From Hexactinellida sp. DTS-2022 (taxonomy: Eukaryota > Porifera > Hexactinellida): a stretch of 64,000 nt of DNA. This document shows positions 1-10,998 of the stretch, piece by piece; positions within the stretch are counted from its first letter, which is position 1; every line of letters starts with the position of its first letter. Location: assembly GCA_028753945.1 (NCBI GenBank), contig JAPNXP010000009.1, forward strand, positions 4,464,001 to 4,528,000, in the 5' to 3' direction. The position numbers were made by a program, and so were the translations under genes. A model generated the notes under the pieces. The model was given only the letters and a program-made list of their open reading frames with translations, did not search any database and was not told the origin of the DNA.

Positions 1-889
1 AGTGGCACGTTAGGTGCGAACGTCGTTTTGATAACCTCGGAAAATTCGGCCCGATGCTTGACTCGGTGAGAATGAATCTATGTTCGATTAATATTTATAT
101 TCTTCGGGTCATGGCCCAACGCTTCTGCTGCTTTAGTCAATATAAAAACAGCGGCTCTGTCCGTAGTTTTCGTTCTGTCTAGAGCTTCTGACACTCCAGG
201 GGTCATTATTTGAAATCTTCCTCTTTTGGCATGTGGAGTTGATTCATAATCTTGGTCTTCTGGAACGAAGTTGTAGTATTTGTCTGGTTCATCGTGGTCG
301 ACCTCTTCTGACTCGGATTCCTCATAGATATGTGTGCAGCGAACCCGGTGCACTTCTTTACATGCCTTTTCTCTCCTAAATTCCTCTTCCTGTTTTCTGA
401 TACGGGATCGGACCTCTTTCTCCGTCAACAATTGATCAACTCCAAGCATACATCCTTCTCGTCTTTTCTTTCGTTGACATGCCAAAAATTCTCTATCAAC
501 TGGATTTGTAGCCTCGTTCGTAGAATGAGCAATATCAAAGAGATCATCAAGGCTATTTGAGAAATTATCTTCCTTCTCCAATTGTACTGCTCCTCTCCTT
601 CGCATACTCTTCTTCAAAAGCGCATACTTACTAACTAGTTTCTCTAGCTTTGAGATGGCGTTATATACTTCTTTGGTTGGAAGTCTTGCTCTTGCCAGAA
701 TGGCAGGACTTCCCCAATTACTGATACTGCAGCATGGTGCAACGTTGCCCCTTTGTCTTTATGGTCGTGATAGAATAGTGCTAATACTTTCCTATTATAC
801 GGCAGTTTAGCTCCGATGAGCTCTGAGATCGTAGGCCCAATTAGAAATATGCAAGAATCTTTTCTCATTGTCGATATTATTAGATTAAT
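1..889 (-). pseudogene. Multicopy uncharacterised invertebrate gene, 3' exon, broken, runs off the left edge
   Basis: Seen: a good splice acceptor (pyrimidine run then CCAG, minus strand, bases 890-893) precedes an open frame containing MRKDSCIFLIGPTISELIG. After a frameshift near 655-670 the protein continues in another frame with a lysine-rich helix, then SLDDLFDIAH, and then GCMLGVDQLL followed by a charged coiled-coil-like stretch. An in-frame TAG at 75-77 comes before HRAEFSEVIKTTFAP, which continues to base 1. From memory, the DLFDIAH...GVD pattern marks a highly multicopy uncharacterised family of invertebrate genomes, probably mobile. No catalytic motif is visible. One frameshift and one stop suggest a dead copy, although an unrecognised intron could explain the frame change. 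Confidence 0.55.
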
Positions 890-913
890 CTGGAAAAAGG
901 AGAAAGATTGCAC

Positions 914-1227
914 TTTTTAAAACAATAAAGCCATTTTTAATACATTTGTATATCTATACATAGTGTTATTTCTATTAGTCAGTATATCGATGGGAGAAGG
1001 GCCCAGGTGGACTATTAGAGAAGTGAACTATACTAATAAGTGCAGATTTACGTTTTAGACAAGCGAGCGAGAAAAAAATTTGAGGTCTCTAGGGATCTTG
1101 ACCAATGTATATGTGAAATTGGAGCCTCGTACAGGGATATTACTCAAATGGATTGGGAAGTGTGAACTCATTAAATTGAATACAATAGCATAAATGAATC
1201 AGAGGAATAAAATATTTCAATATATTT
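914..1227. other. Gene-free stretch
   Basis: AT-rich, no supported ORF. Around 1005-1045 it contains a fragment (GGACTATTAGAGAAGTG) matching the inverted-repeat end of the Tc1-like MITE at 42472-42972. Confidence 0.5.
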
Positions 1228-1395
1228 TACGAGGGGGGGCATTGCCCCGGGGCGAGGATTTCTACCAGGGGGGGCATTGCCCCCCCCCTTCATCCGCCCC
1301 TGGAATGAAAAAGTTACAAAATGTTACCAAGGGGGCATTGTCGCGGGGCGAGGATTAGTACCAGGGGGGGGCATTGCCCCCTTATGCTCCTCCCG
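1228..1395. repeat. G-rich degenerate tandem repeat
   Basis: The motif GGGGGCATTGCCCC, often followed by GGGGCGAGGATT and then a 'tacCAGGG' unit, occurs about four times with small changes. The C-runs and G-runs can pair as hairpins. It resembles collapsed hAT-type MITE ends, but no clean target duplication is visible. Confidence 0.5.
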
Positions 1396-1530
1396 TGGCG
1401 ACCACCCTGCATGTAATGAACTCTTTTTAAGATCGAACTCCGCTTGTAACGAACTCCGGTGATAACAAACTCCGCTTATAACGAAATGAAACCACGGTCC
1501 CGAGCACTTCGTTATATCGGGAGTTGACTG
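1396..1530. mobile_element. Tc1/mariner-type MITE, right end only
   Basis: Repeated 'aacgaactccg' units lead into GTTATATCGGGAGTTGACTG followed by TA. This is the same kind of terminus as the two-ended Tc1-type MITEs elsewhere in the window (CAGTCAACTCCG... when reversed). The matching left end was not found. Confidence 0.45.
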
Positions 1531-1532
1531 TA

Positions 1533-1914
1533 CGTCTTATCAGCGGAGAAGAGATGTTCTTTGACGTTTGATAGTTATTTTTAACAATAATTTATTTTGC
1601 TCCCTCATACTCAGTGAACATCATTTATTTATATATAGTTTCCTTGTCAAAATCTATTATTGCGTAGGTATTCACAGTGATCCTTTGTCGCATTGATATT
1701 TCCGATGAAATCTAACTAAACTAAGGAAGGAGTAAAGTTGTAATGTAATTTATTTTCAATTACCAAACAAATAGGCACAAAACTAATTTCGTGGTGAACA
1801 CAAATATAATATCCTAAATTGTTATTCTAGAAGAAATCAAAAATATAATAATAGCACAAGGGTGTGTGTGTGTATATATTATATACATATACTAGCGCGC
1901 TTTACGGCAGAACG
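1533..1914. other. Gene-free stretch with a short GT/AT microsatellite
   Basis: AT-rich with no supported coding sequence. A short (GT)n run passes into TATATA near 1861-1885. Confidence 0.5.
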
Positions 1915-1915
1915 C

Positions 1916-1954
1916 AACCACACACACCAACCGCTTCGCGGTTGGTGTGTGGTT
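1916..1954. repeat. Perfect hairpin at the end of a dispersed repeat
   Basis: An inverted repeat of AACCACACACACCAACCGC around a tiny loop. The same GCGGTTGGTGTGTGGTT string ends the repeat copy at 19391-19852, so the hairpin probably marks a repeat terminus. Confidence 0.6.
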
Positions 1955-2663
1955 TAATTACCACTTATAAAGTCTATAATACCTGAAATAGGCCTAAATA
2001 TTCAAAATTAACAATGTGAAATTATAATGATTACGTCATCACGCGATAATGAGTAAGCATATTGGTGATCTGACCAACGTGTCCGATCATTAAAGTCCAT
2101 ATTCTATAAAATTTTCAGATTTTTATCTCATAGAGGGCGCGAATTATGTGCGATTCTCGAAATGTGACAATGACGTCATAACTTGTCGAGGTGTGATAAA
2201 TTTAGTGGAAACCTCAACTTGTTTTCGGTTGCCAAAAGTTACCCCTATATGCCCAAATCAGATTTGGAAACCGTCCATTCTCTTCAATCAACTCTGAACA
2301 TACAAACAAATATATATAGATGTTGCAGTCCAAGTGCGTTTCAACGCCAAACGCGTTTGGCGTGTTTATATACGCCATTCGCGTTTCTAACATTATTTCT
2401 TTATATTTGGTGTTATTTAATTCAAATGTTGTCAACAATACAAATAATTTTGAATTATCCGGAATTATATTTCCCTCTAACGCGAGGTACATATTGTTTA
2501 ATTACTTAGTTTTGAACGTGAATTGTTTTTAATTCACAATGGTTTTAAATATTTAGTATAAGTCGCAATGGTGTTATTTTAGTACAGAGATTAAAATTAA
2601 CAGTAAATATTGTAGAACAGATATTTACTGATAATTTTCATCTGTGTACTAAAATAATAGTAC

Positions 2664-3050
2664 TAGGGCTGAAACGAATATACCGAATATTCGAATATTC
2701 GTTCGTTTGCAAACGAATATTCGTTACGTTACGAATATTCGTTTGGACGAATATTAGATTGAAACGAATATTCGTTAACTAATTTTGGGCAAAACAAGAC
2801 TTTTGTATAGCTGAGAGATATAGTAAATATATATTCCCACTTAAACTAGCTGATTATTAGTCAACTTGTGTATAATACACTTTGTGACTATTATTATACC
2901 ATTCTAACATTATCAAAAACCTATTTTCCAATGTATTTTGTCTCTTGAAATTGATTTAATGCTTAGTCATCCAAACGAACGAATATTCTAATATTCGTTC
3001 GTTTAGAAAAAGGTTCGTTCGTTACATTTCGAATATTCGTTTCAGCCCTA
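2664..3050. mobile_element. hAT-type MITE (TAGGGCTGAAACGAATAT ends)
   Basis: Termini are TAGGGCTGAAACGAATA and its reverse complement, and the interior is full of CGAATATTCG units. Flanks AATAGTAC and AATAATAC form a 7/8 target duplication. A close copy at 15163-15575 has a perfect 8-bp duplication. Confidence 0.8.
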
Positions 3051-3141
3051 AATAATACCATTGCGACTTATACTAAATATTTAAAACCATCGTGAATTAA
3101 AAACAATTCACGTTCAAACTAAGTAATTTAACAATATGTAC

Positions 3142-3304
3142 TTGACTTTTATGCAGTGATGTTTTGGGGGGGGGCTCTCCTTCCTATCATTTATCTATAG
3201 AATTCATTATTGGGGGCCGTTTTCACCGATGTTTTCTAAGAAAATGCTAAATTTAAAAAGGGAGCGCCCCCCCCACTTCATTTTTTGGCAAAACACCACT
3301 GCCT
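3142..3304. mobile_element. Short MITE inserted in the fold-back arm
   Basis: Flanked by exact ATATGTAC on both sides, and the undisturbed left arm of the fold-back provides the empty site. Ends resemble TGCAGTGATGTTTTGG and CAAAACACCACTGCC; the interior has G and C runs. Confidence 0.65.
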
Positions 3305-3862
3305 ATATGTACCTCGCTTTAGAAGGAAATATAATTCCGGATAATTCAAAATTATTTGTATTGTTGAACAACATTTGAATTAAATAACGACAAATAAAAA
3401 GAAATAATATTAGATACGCGAATGGCGTATATAAACATGCCAAACGCGTTTGGCGTTGAAACGCACTTGGTCTGCAACATATATGTACACACAGGTTTGT
3501 GTTTTAATAGTATAGATATATATATTTATTTGTTTATATGTTCCAAATTGATTGAAGAAACTGGACGGTTTCCAAATCTGATTTTCTACATATAGTCGTA
3601 ACTTCTGAAGCGTTGACTAGTCGGAATTTTTTGGAATGATAAGCATTAAAAAAATTTCCGAATAGTCGTTGTCACATTATTGAGGTAAACATGAGATTTA
3701 AAAAAAGCCGTTCATTTCCCCATTTCTACTAGTTTGTATTAACTTTATACGCATTAACATCGCATTGATTACTACCCAATTCTCTGTTCTAACTTTGTTT
3801 ATAGTCAAATTTCAATTAAGTTTACATAGTAATAGCACGTCATTAAGTTCCATATTCAAATA

Positions 3863-4361
3863 CAGTGGAACCTCTATAAGTGGGGAGCATGGGACGGGGA
3901 AAATTTCAATTGCCCCCCATTCCCCGGTTATAAAATTCAATTGGAAAAACATTATATATGCTATATTATACAAAGTATTCATATAACACACACATTAATG
4001 CACGTTATAGTTATTATTTGTATATTATGACAATTTAGTTAACTGCTGATCTACACTAGGTGATTTCTTCTAAAAACATCAGAGTAGATCAATCGAAAAT
4101 ATTTTTCTGTAGAACTTTAGAGTCGATTTATTGGAAATATTGTATTATTTTATAAGAATCATGTTAGGATTTGTCCATTCCCCCCATTTATGGAGGTTGT
4201 TTTGTATGCAGATAAAAACTCCTTGAAATTTATGGTCCCCCATTCCCCACTTCCCCGCTTATAGAGGTTCATTTGTATGGATATATACGAATATGGTAAA
4301 AAAATTCCCCACTTATGGAGGTTCCCCATTTATAGAGACCCCACTTATAGAGGTTGCACTG
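3863..4361. mobile_element. Tc1/mariner-type MITE, 499 bp
   Basis: Ends are CAGTGGAACCTCTATAAGTG and the inverse CACTTATAGAGGTTGCACTG, each flanked by TA. Internal copies of the end motif (CCCCACTTATGGAGGTT) form a subterminal array. Non-coding. Confidence 0.8.
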
Positions 4362-4584
4362 TACTTGACTGAAACTTGGAAAGTATTTGAGCTAGTGAGT
4401 TAAACTTGTCATCAATAATAGCAATATCTATGGGTTTAATTGAATAAACGAGCTAGCGAATGTAACTTTTCCTGAGCCAGGTGCTCCGAGGCCATAAACA
4501 CAAATATCATATCCTAAATTGCTTTTCGTAAAGAAATCAAAAATAAAATTAGAAATATTGAAATTAAGTACGCTCTGTCCACGC

Positions 4585-4751
4585 CAGGGCCGGCGGAAGA
4601 GGGGCGGTTGGGGCGGCCTGGACCGCCCCACTTTTTCTGTGATTTTGTGGTACTTTGAAATTTTTTGGAGGTGTTTTTTGACTCTGCAATCCTCACAATT
4701 ATCATCACAATACAAGGCCGCCCCACCTCTCACGAGCTTCCGCCGGCCCTG
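4585..4751. mobile_element. hAT-type MITE, CAGGGCCGGCGGAAG ends
   Basis: Inverted ends CAGGGCCGGCGGAAG and CTTCCGCCGGCCCTG with an exact 8-bp target duplication GTCCACGC (4577-4584 and 4752-4759). A second copy lies at 26825-26981. Frames that look open here on both strands come from the MITE. Confidence 0.85.
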
Positions 4752-4882
4752 GTCCACGCGCCAGGGCGTAGAATAGGTACGCGCTGAATACTTTTTAATA
4801 TATGTAGTATATTAGAATACTATGGCATATACAATTATCTTTTAGTTCTACACTTCCTAATTTTCGTAATATATCATAATTA

Positions 4883-6759
4883 CTGTGGAACTCGCTTAGT
4901 ACGTACTCGGCTTAATTAAGACGTACTCTCGGATATTACCTACTGTTCTCGAATGACCGATTTTCCTCCTATCTGATCCATTATATATGATTTGGATAAG
5001 ACGTACCCATTTTTTATTCCTAAGTAAATTAAATGTATTTATTTATATCGGTTTATTAATACTTTTTCTTGAAAAATATCAGCAGAACTCAGTCAGTATT
5101 TGGTTTAAGTGAGTGGGTAACAACTACGATGCTTTAATTAACCTTATCGTTAATTATGTTGAAAAAAACGCTGTTTCCGCCCATTCCGCATGTAAAATGA
5201 TTGACATTCGAAATTTTCAAAAAATTTCAATATTTTTACACACCTTACGGAAGGATGTTATCTTTCGATAGGACTTTTTTTTTCATCGATCCGATAATTA
5301 TTTCCAGAGTTATGACTGTTTTATTAGAGCAGCTTTTAATATTAAAACGCGGTTTTATAACTCCAAAGGTGTTGCCCACGTTAAAATAACTATTTATTGA
5401 ATTTACAACGTTTCAATATTCATACATATGATAGTCTGACAAAAATTTTGCACAACTCAACAAAAATCTTTAGATAAAAGTGGAAATTGCAAAAGTTATA
5501 GCCCTTCGGCGGTCTTCAGGGTACGGATTCTTAACTAATTTGTAACTCAGAGAGGAAAAGAGATAAATTCAAGTTGACAACTGAAAAATGATCAGCACAC
5601 ATGGTTTCCCATATGTGAATAATACATTTTGTGAGCCTAGGACGCACAGTTTTCGATATTGCCCTATATGGTAGTGTGAATGCGACCAATTTTGATGACA
5701 CATGCAAATTTCTATCTCCTAAACGGGAGACTCTAGAGCTAAGCTCTAAATTACAAATCACATTGATATATCATTTGTAAATCATTGCAAAGTCAAAAAT
5801 CACTCAAAACCAAATGGTTACCTTGCTAATAATCTCGAATGCCCATATAAGGAGTGTCATGTGACCATAAAAGGTGAGAAAATCCAAATTCAAAAGCTAA
5901 CTGGAGCTTAGTTCTAACTTTCAGACACTATCAGTGATTGAATTCCAGCAAGATGGCCGATTTTAATTCCTTCCCGAATCAATATTCTTCGCTGTTTACG
6001 TGTCGAAAATCCACTCTGCCACTTGAAAACCACCGTAACTAATTATAGCATGCCACTATTTTCAAAGCTTAGTTTGGGGAACTTTTTGAAGTCATATCGC
6101 TGAGATTTGGAACATAGCACAATAATAAGTAAACTAAGACTTGTTTCAGTTCCGATTGTCAGATTTCGTACTTAATTAAAATCTAGACACCTTTGGGAGC
6201 AAAAATGTGGCTCAAATGTTGAAAAACCGTCCGTTTTTCCTAGAATCGAGCAATTCCGATGAAAAATTTGACTTTTTGATATTAGCACTTTCCCAGAGGA
6301 CCTCAAGGAGATCTGATAGAATGGATTAGACCGAATCTCATTTTTGTAATCTTTATCAATTCTTCAAAACTAAGCTTTTAGTACTATATTATTCTATATG
6401 GGAGCTTAAATATAGAATTTCAAAAAAATCAGTACTTAGAAGCCTTATATTAGAGCACTAGTAGTCTTAAAATAGCTTACATATATACTCCTTATAGAAC
6501 TGAAAATATCAGCTTACTAGGATAAACGAGTAGTGTGTTGTATATACTCACTCCGTGCAAATGGACGTAAACAGCGTTATCGTTAATTTTGTTGAAACTT
6601 GAATACCTTACATCGTGATGTGAATATGATGCATCGTATTCATATCTTGAACAAGTCATTATTTTAACTTGTGAATTATGCCTACGGATGAGACGTACCT
6701 TAGTTAGTACGTACTTTTTCTTGTTTCCCGGGGTGGTACGTCTTATCCGTGTTCAACTG
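4883..6759. mobile_element. Tc1-like element, 1.9 kb, non-coding, immediately 5' of SEPSECS
   Basis: Left end CTGTGGAACTCGCTTAGTACGTACTC and the right end, reversed, CAGTTGAACACGGATAAGACGTACC share the GTACGT-rich Tc1-like pattern, with TA on both sides. About 1.8 kb lies between them. I see no transposase-like frame; the longest open frames are short and low in information. The right end is 45 bp from the SEPSECS start codon, so it may supply or displace the core promoter or 5'UTR. Confidence 0.55.
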
Positions 6760-6806
6760 TATCTGGTATTATTTATTTATGCTTACATTCTATTTCCTTT
6801 GCTTTT

Positions 6807-7023
6807 ATGAATCCTGATATTCTCAACTCCTCTTCGAAGTTGATCGGAACCCGTTATGCAACTCAAGCAGATCAAGCTAAGCGTACTTACCAAAAAAATG
6901 TACTTGTGTTAATTGAACAGAGAAAGTTGCCACAAGTTGGATGGAGTGACCATATGATAGAAAGTTTTCTTACTGAACTTTCAAGCATGGATAGTAATAA
7001 TTTTAATGGAAACGTTGGATTAG
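6807..7023 (+). CDS. SEPSECS: SEPSECS exon 1 (O-phosphoseryl-tRNA(Sec):selenocysteinyl-tRNA synthase, residues 1-72)
   Basis: Exon 1 encodes the N-terminal tetramerisation region of SepSecS, the PLP enzyme that converts O-phosphoseryl-tRNA(Sec) to selenocysteinyl-tRNA(Sec) using selenophosphate in the cytosol. The ATG at 6807 starts MNPDIL. The last codons give SMDSNNFNGNVGLG, closely matching the conserved family block ending in GEREGR. A GTAAG donor at 7024 interrupts a glycine codon after its first base (phase 1). The missing two bases and the sequence EREGR are found at 57853 directly after a CATAG acceptor. No AG lies in the 45 bp between the upstream Tc1-like element and the ATG, so this is probably a true first coding exon rather than a spliced-in one. 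High confidence in family, slightly lower in the exact start. Confidence 0.9.
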
Positions 7024-7343
7024 GTAAGAATATTTAGTGTGACTATGAGTTGTGATTATTGATTGAATACCAGGGCGGCTCAACTGGTGAGATATTTTCT
7101 GCGAATTCCGTACCATTTTTTAGGATATTCTAGAAATTATTTAAGTGTAATTATCGTAGGTATTTTCCATAGATGCATTATACGATTATACCTTATACGT
7201 TCGGGGAGCGTATAATGGACCTTATATACGTTAAAATCGTTATACGTTATACGTCGTATGATGATTGTACGTTACGTATGATGGCATTACACGTTCACCT
7301 ATCGTATAATGGTACCATATATACTTTATACGTTACGTATAAT

Positions 7344-7596
7344 TAGGGTGACCTGAGGATTTTGGACCAAAACCTGGACATTTCTCAAAATTTCGACAAA
7401 AACCCGGGACAATCCTGGACATAGGTTATAAAAAACTGGACACTATTAGTTTAATGTGAGCGAATCGGAGACAATTGGATGATAATAAAAAATAACTGCA
7501 AAAAAACCTGGACAATTTAGAGATTTACTGGACATCGCACAATAATTGTAAAAAAACTGGACTGTCCAGGCTAAAAATTGGGCAATGGTCACCCTA
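7344..7596. mobile_element. hAT-type MITE, TAGGGTGACC ends
   Basis: Ends TAGGGTGACC and GGTCACCCTA with an exact 8-bp duplication CGTATAAT (7336-7343, 7597-7604). It lies in a TATACGT-rich low-complexity stretch (7180-7340). Confidence 0.85.
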
Positions 7597-7944
7597 CGTA
7601 TAATGCAACTATGGTATTTTCGAATGTTGTCTTGATCCAAATGCGTGTTTTCTTAATACTATACAGTGGCTTATCTAGATCTTGAGTTCAACCTTGGCAC
7701 ACCTGAGGCACTCATCCATTTTAGGCACTACCAGGGTTCGTCCAGGGTAGTCAAACATTCATGTATAAGGATAATAGGGTAGGTAGTATTTCATGCTTTA
7801 ATTAATTCAAGAAATTTTTAAACAACGAGCCCTTCGGTATCGGTCGCTTTGCGACGGATCACTCTCACAAAGGTTGCGAAGCGACCTTTGTTTGTTCGTG
7901 TAGACACTACGGAAGAATTAACAGCCGCTTTGTGGCCTTAGCCT

Positions 7945-8512
7945 TAGTGCTGCGAACTGAAACTGAATTAAAACTGTAACTGAATTACAACTGAATAGTT
8001 TTAGCGATTTTTCTAAACTGTAACTGTAACTGTAACTGAAATGTACTCGTTTATAAAACTGTAACTGTAACTGAGATGTATTTTTCTCCAACTGAAATTA
8101 AAACTCGAATTGAATTTCTTCAAATTCAATTCCGGTTTGCAGCACTACACAGGCGGCACAAAATGAAATTAGAAAAAATGAAACTAGATTATGTTGTCTG
8201 CAGACCTTGGAACCTAGATAAAGCGATTACGATTATTTATTGTATAGAGTATAATAAGGATTAGTAATAATTAACTAAGGTTTAGTCGTAAAATAGGTGA
8301 AAGTTGTGAATACCTAACTAAGTACGAAATTGTACTTGACTGTGGTAAAAATTGTAACTGAAATGAAAACTGTAACTGAATTAAGACTGTAACTGAAATG
8401 AAAACTGTAACTGTAACTAAATTAAAACTGTAACTGAAATGAAACTAAAACTGTAACTGTAACTGTAACTGTAACTGAATTGAATCAAATTTAATTCCAG
8501 TTCGCAGCACTA
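7945..8512. mobile_element. hAT-type MITE with internal CTGTAA arrays, 568 bp
   Basis: Ends TAGTGCTGCGAACTG and its inverse, with exact duplication CTTAGCCT on both sides. Both subterminal zones are made of repeated AACTGTAACTG units. A second, very similar copy is at 30876-31426, so the shared small open frame in the middle is not a gene. Confidence 0.9.
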
Positions 8513-8639
8513 CTTAGCCTCCTCCACAAATTATCACTCGTAATAAATAAATACCGTATTTCCCCGAATACACGCCTGGGCTTGAATAAACGCCGGGTCA
8601 TGAAAAATGGCATTGGTATGATCAAATTTAATCAATTTA

Positions 8640-8826
8640 CAGTCAACTAAGCTTAATCGGGTCACATCGGGACCAGGTTGTTTTGACCCGATTAAGCGGA
8701 GAAACCGATTAACCGAAAATATTGTAAGCCAAACTGTAATTCTGTCCTATAAATCCTGTGATAATTTTGACCCGATTATGCGGAGAAACCGATTAACCGG
8801 TTTCCCAATTAAGCGGAGTTGACTTG
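8640..8826. mobile_element. Tc1/mariner-type MITE
   Basis: Begins CAGTCAACTAAGCTTAATCG after TA and ends GCGGAGTTGACTTG before TA. Internal repeats of GACCCGATTAAGCGGAGAAACC resemble the larger relative at 61518-62064. Confidence 0.7.
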
Positions 8827-8828
8827 TA

Positions 8829-9789
8829 GTTGATAACTGCTGTATAATTACATTGATTTTAGCAACATAGACATGAGGAATTCCATGTCAATTCATCGAG
8901 CCAAAAATATGACTATCACAGAATCATTCGAAACTTTGCACATTACTACAACCTCAATATTTTTTGACAATAACCTGAATTTTTGGATCGTAAACCCTTT
9001 AGGAAGCCAAGTTTTGACACCTCTATGTTTCCCTATTTTTGTTATATGGCTCTTCCTTCTTATTAGGGTTTTAATTCAAAGTTGAATAATTATTCACTCA
9101 ATGGTTATTTTGTTTAGATATTCTTTTTATAGGCTATATTAATACTGTAGATTCCGAATCTGATCTTGGAATAACATTTAACAACCGTCTTCCCTGTAAA
9201 TTTTGCTTTTCATCTGAGTATTGGACAATCTTTCCCTGCAAGTTCAAATCGTTGACACAAAAAAGGGCCAAATTGGATTTGATCCAAACCTCACCAAAAG
9301 TTAGTCTATCAATGGGTTTCTAATATATAAAAAATTTGGAGAGGGATTTTTTGTTATTGTTTTTACATGACGAATATTGTCTGCGTATTCAACTTAAGAG
9401 AACTATATTTCGTTAGCAAATCACCTTATTTTATTATCCACTCAAACTTGTATTACAATATATATCATTACGTATATATTAATTGACTAAATGTTAGAAA
9501 TATTCACAAGTCAAAGATCATATGGCATTGATTTATATTCAAGTAACTAAATATCTATTTTTGCTGTAATCTATCCAATAAATGTCAAATATGTATATCC
9601 ATAGCAACCTAGCGGTATTAGATATGTATTTGATTGTTTGATATATCAACTATTCAACACAACTATTGATTACTTTAGAAGTATAATTGATATGTTTTAT
9701 CCTAAATACGTACATAGATATTTCTTAAAATACATAGTAACGTAGCAACACAAGATGGAGATAATTATTCTTACTTATTGTCATATATA
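8829..9789. other. Gene-free AT-rich stretch
   Basis: No coding sequence I can support and no repeat boundary I can place; frames present are short and biased in composition. Confidence 0.4.
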
Positions 9790-9794
9790 TACTA

Positions 9795-9941
9795 CAGGAG
9801 CGGCGGAAGCGGTTAGGCCGGTCAGACCATGGCCTGACCACTTTTTAAAGTTGCCAGGCCAATAGCCTTACCACTCTTACGTCACTAGTTGGCCGGTCAA
9901 GCCATGGCCTGACCACTTTATAACTGCCACCGCCGGTCCTG
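9795..9941. mobile_element. MITE, CAGGxxCGGCGG ends, short target duplication
   Basis: Ends CAGGAGCGGCGGAAGCGG and the inverse of CAGGACCGGCGGTGG; the flank TACTA occurs on both sides (5 bp). The interior has two copies of GGCCGGTCA(A/G)(G/A)CCATGGCC. The same family, reversed, forms the outer element at 34578-35218. Confidence 0.65.
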
Positions 9942-10033
9942 TACTATACGTATATAAATAATCACCTTTCAATTAATGTTGATTTTGATATTAGTCTATC
10001 TAATAAATACTACAAAAATCATCTAATTATATA

Positions 10034-10330
10034 TTGCAAACTTCAATAATGGCATCAGGAACATTTCTACTAGAAAGTTGTACAATTGGCAATCTGAAGG
10101 ATAATGAGTGTCATTTGACAATTTTTTGCAAAGTGAAAGAGCTTAAGAACTTCTCTGATTTACTTCCAAGTGATCAAGTATTGATACGTTTACGTACAGA
10201 GTTAAATTCAGCACCACTTATCAACATTTGTGAACATCACTTCACCACCTATATAACTCGATATGCTAAGCAACAGAAAACATGTTAAGACCTTTTCGGA
10301 TACCGCAAAAAATCAATATATTTATCTAAT
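10034..10330 (+). pseudogene. Fragment of a multicopy uncharacterised protein (C-H-H... CC motif)
   Basis: A short frame ends NICEHHFTTYITRYAKQQKTC, then a stop, then frame-compatible DLFGYRKKSI. I recall a multicopy invertebrate family with a C-x2-H-H ... QK-C-C-D-P-F pattern, so this is probably a decayed fragment with a stop where a second cysteine stood. Low certainty; no function can be assigned. Confidence 0.3.
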
Positions 10331-10675
10331 GTTAGATTTTTTTCTTGTGTCAATATGAGAAATTAGTATATGACATGTATATATTGAAATTCATATTTCT
10401 GATTGATTAGGAGAAGGGAAAGAGATAAGTTTGGACGAATCAACAAAATTAGGAGATATATTACACACCACGATGATCCCCTGGGATAATCCCTGGGGAG
10501 GCGCCATCCTGGGCCTGTCCCCGGCCCCGGCTGCTCCCCTACCTGGCTATGCCACTGATACTATAGTATAGCGTATATCATTTAAAAATCTTAAGTTTAA
10601 CTATAATCTTTGTTTAGTCGTTATTTCATATCTATTTAGTTCCAATTTCACAAACAAAAGTATAAGGGCTAGATT
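10331..10675. mobile_element. Gene-free stretch containing one MITE end
   Basis: Around 10490-10557 a GC-rich block ends CTACCTGGCTATGCCACTG, which looks like a reversed hAT-type terminus (CAGTGGCATAGCCAGG). No partner end was found. Confidence 0.4.
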
Positions 10676-10978
10676 CTCGCCCTTTTTATTGTGCCGACTA
10701 TACTATACTATGGTGGCCCAGTTCTAATCTCACTGCCTTTTTACTGTGCCGACTATACTATAGTATAGTGGCCCAGTATTGATCTTACTGCCTTTATTAC
10801 TGTGCCGACTATACTATAGTATAGTGGCCAGTATTGATCTTACTGCCTATATTATTACTGTGCCGACTATACTATAGTATAGTGGCCCAGTTCTAATCTT
10901 ACTGCCTTGGTTATTACTGTGCCGACTATACTATAGTATAGTGGCCCAGTTCTAATCTTACTGCCTTGGTTATTATTA
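10676..10978. repeat. Tandem minisatellite, about 5 units of 55-60 bp
   Basis: Five units contain GTGCCGACTATACTATAGTATAG, then TGGCCCAG and TTCTAATCTTACTGCC. Each has an internal perfect palindrome CTATACTATAGTATAG. Units differ by few substitutions and by the length of the TTATTA spacer. Confidence 0.85.
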
Positions 10979-10998
10979 GTCCGTAGATCGTAGACAGA

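Larger units (their letters stand above)
2252..3596. mobile_element. Large fold-back element with two later insertions
   Basis: Bases 2252-2657 are the imperfect reverse complement of 3051-3596. Both arms contain AACGCCAAACGCGTTTGGCG and a GGTTTCCAAATCTGATTT-like outer end. A hAT MITE (2664-3050) sits at the centre and another insertion (3142-3304) lies in the right arm. Related single-arm sequence with the same flank occurs at 19391-19852 in opposite orientation. No transposase ORF; open frames seen here are palindrome artefacts. Confidence 0.75.

Noticed and set aside
4428..4776. Overlapping frames on both strands, also at 26645-26956
   Set aside because: Inside or spanning the CAGGGCCGGCGGAAG MITE family.
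8076..8264. 62-codon frame also seen at 30956-31144
   Set aside because: Both lie in the centre of two copies of one hAT-type MITE.
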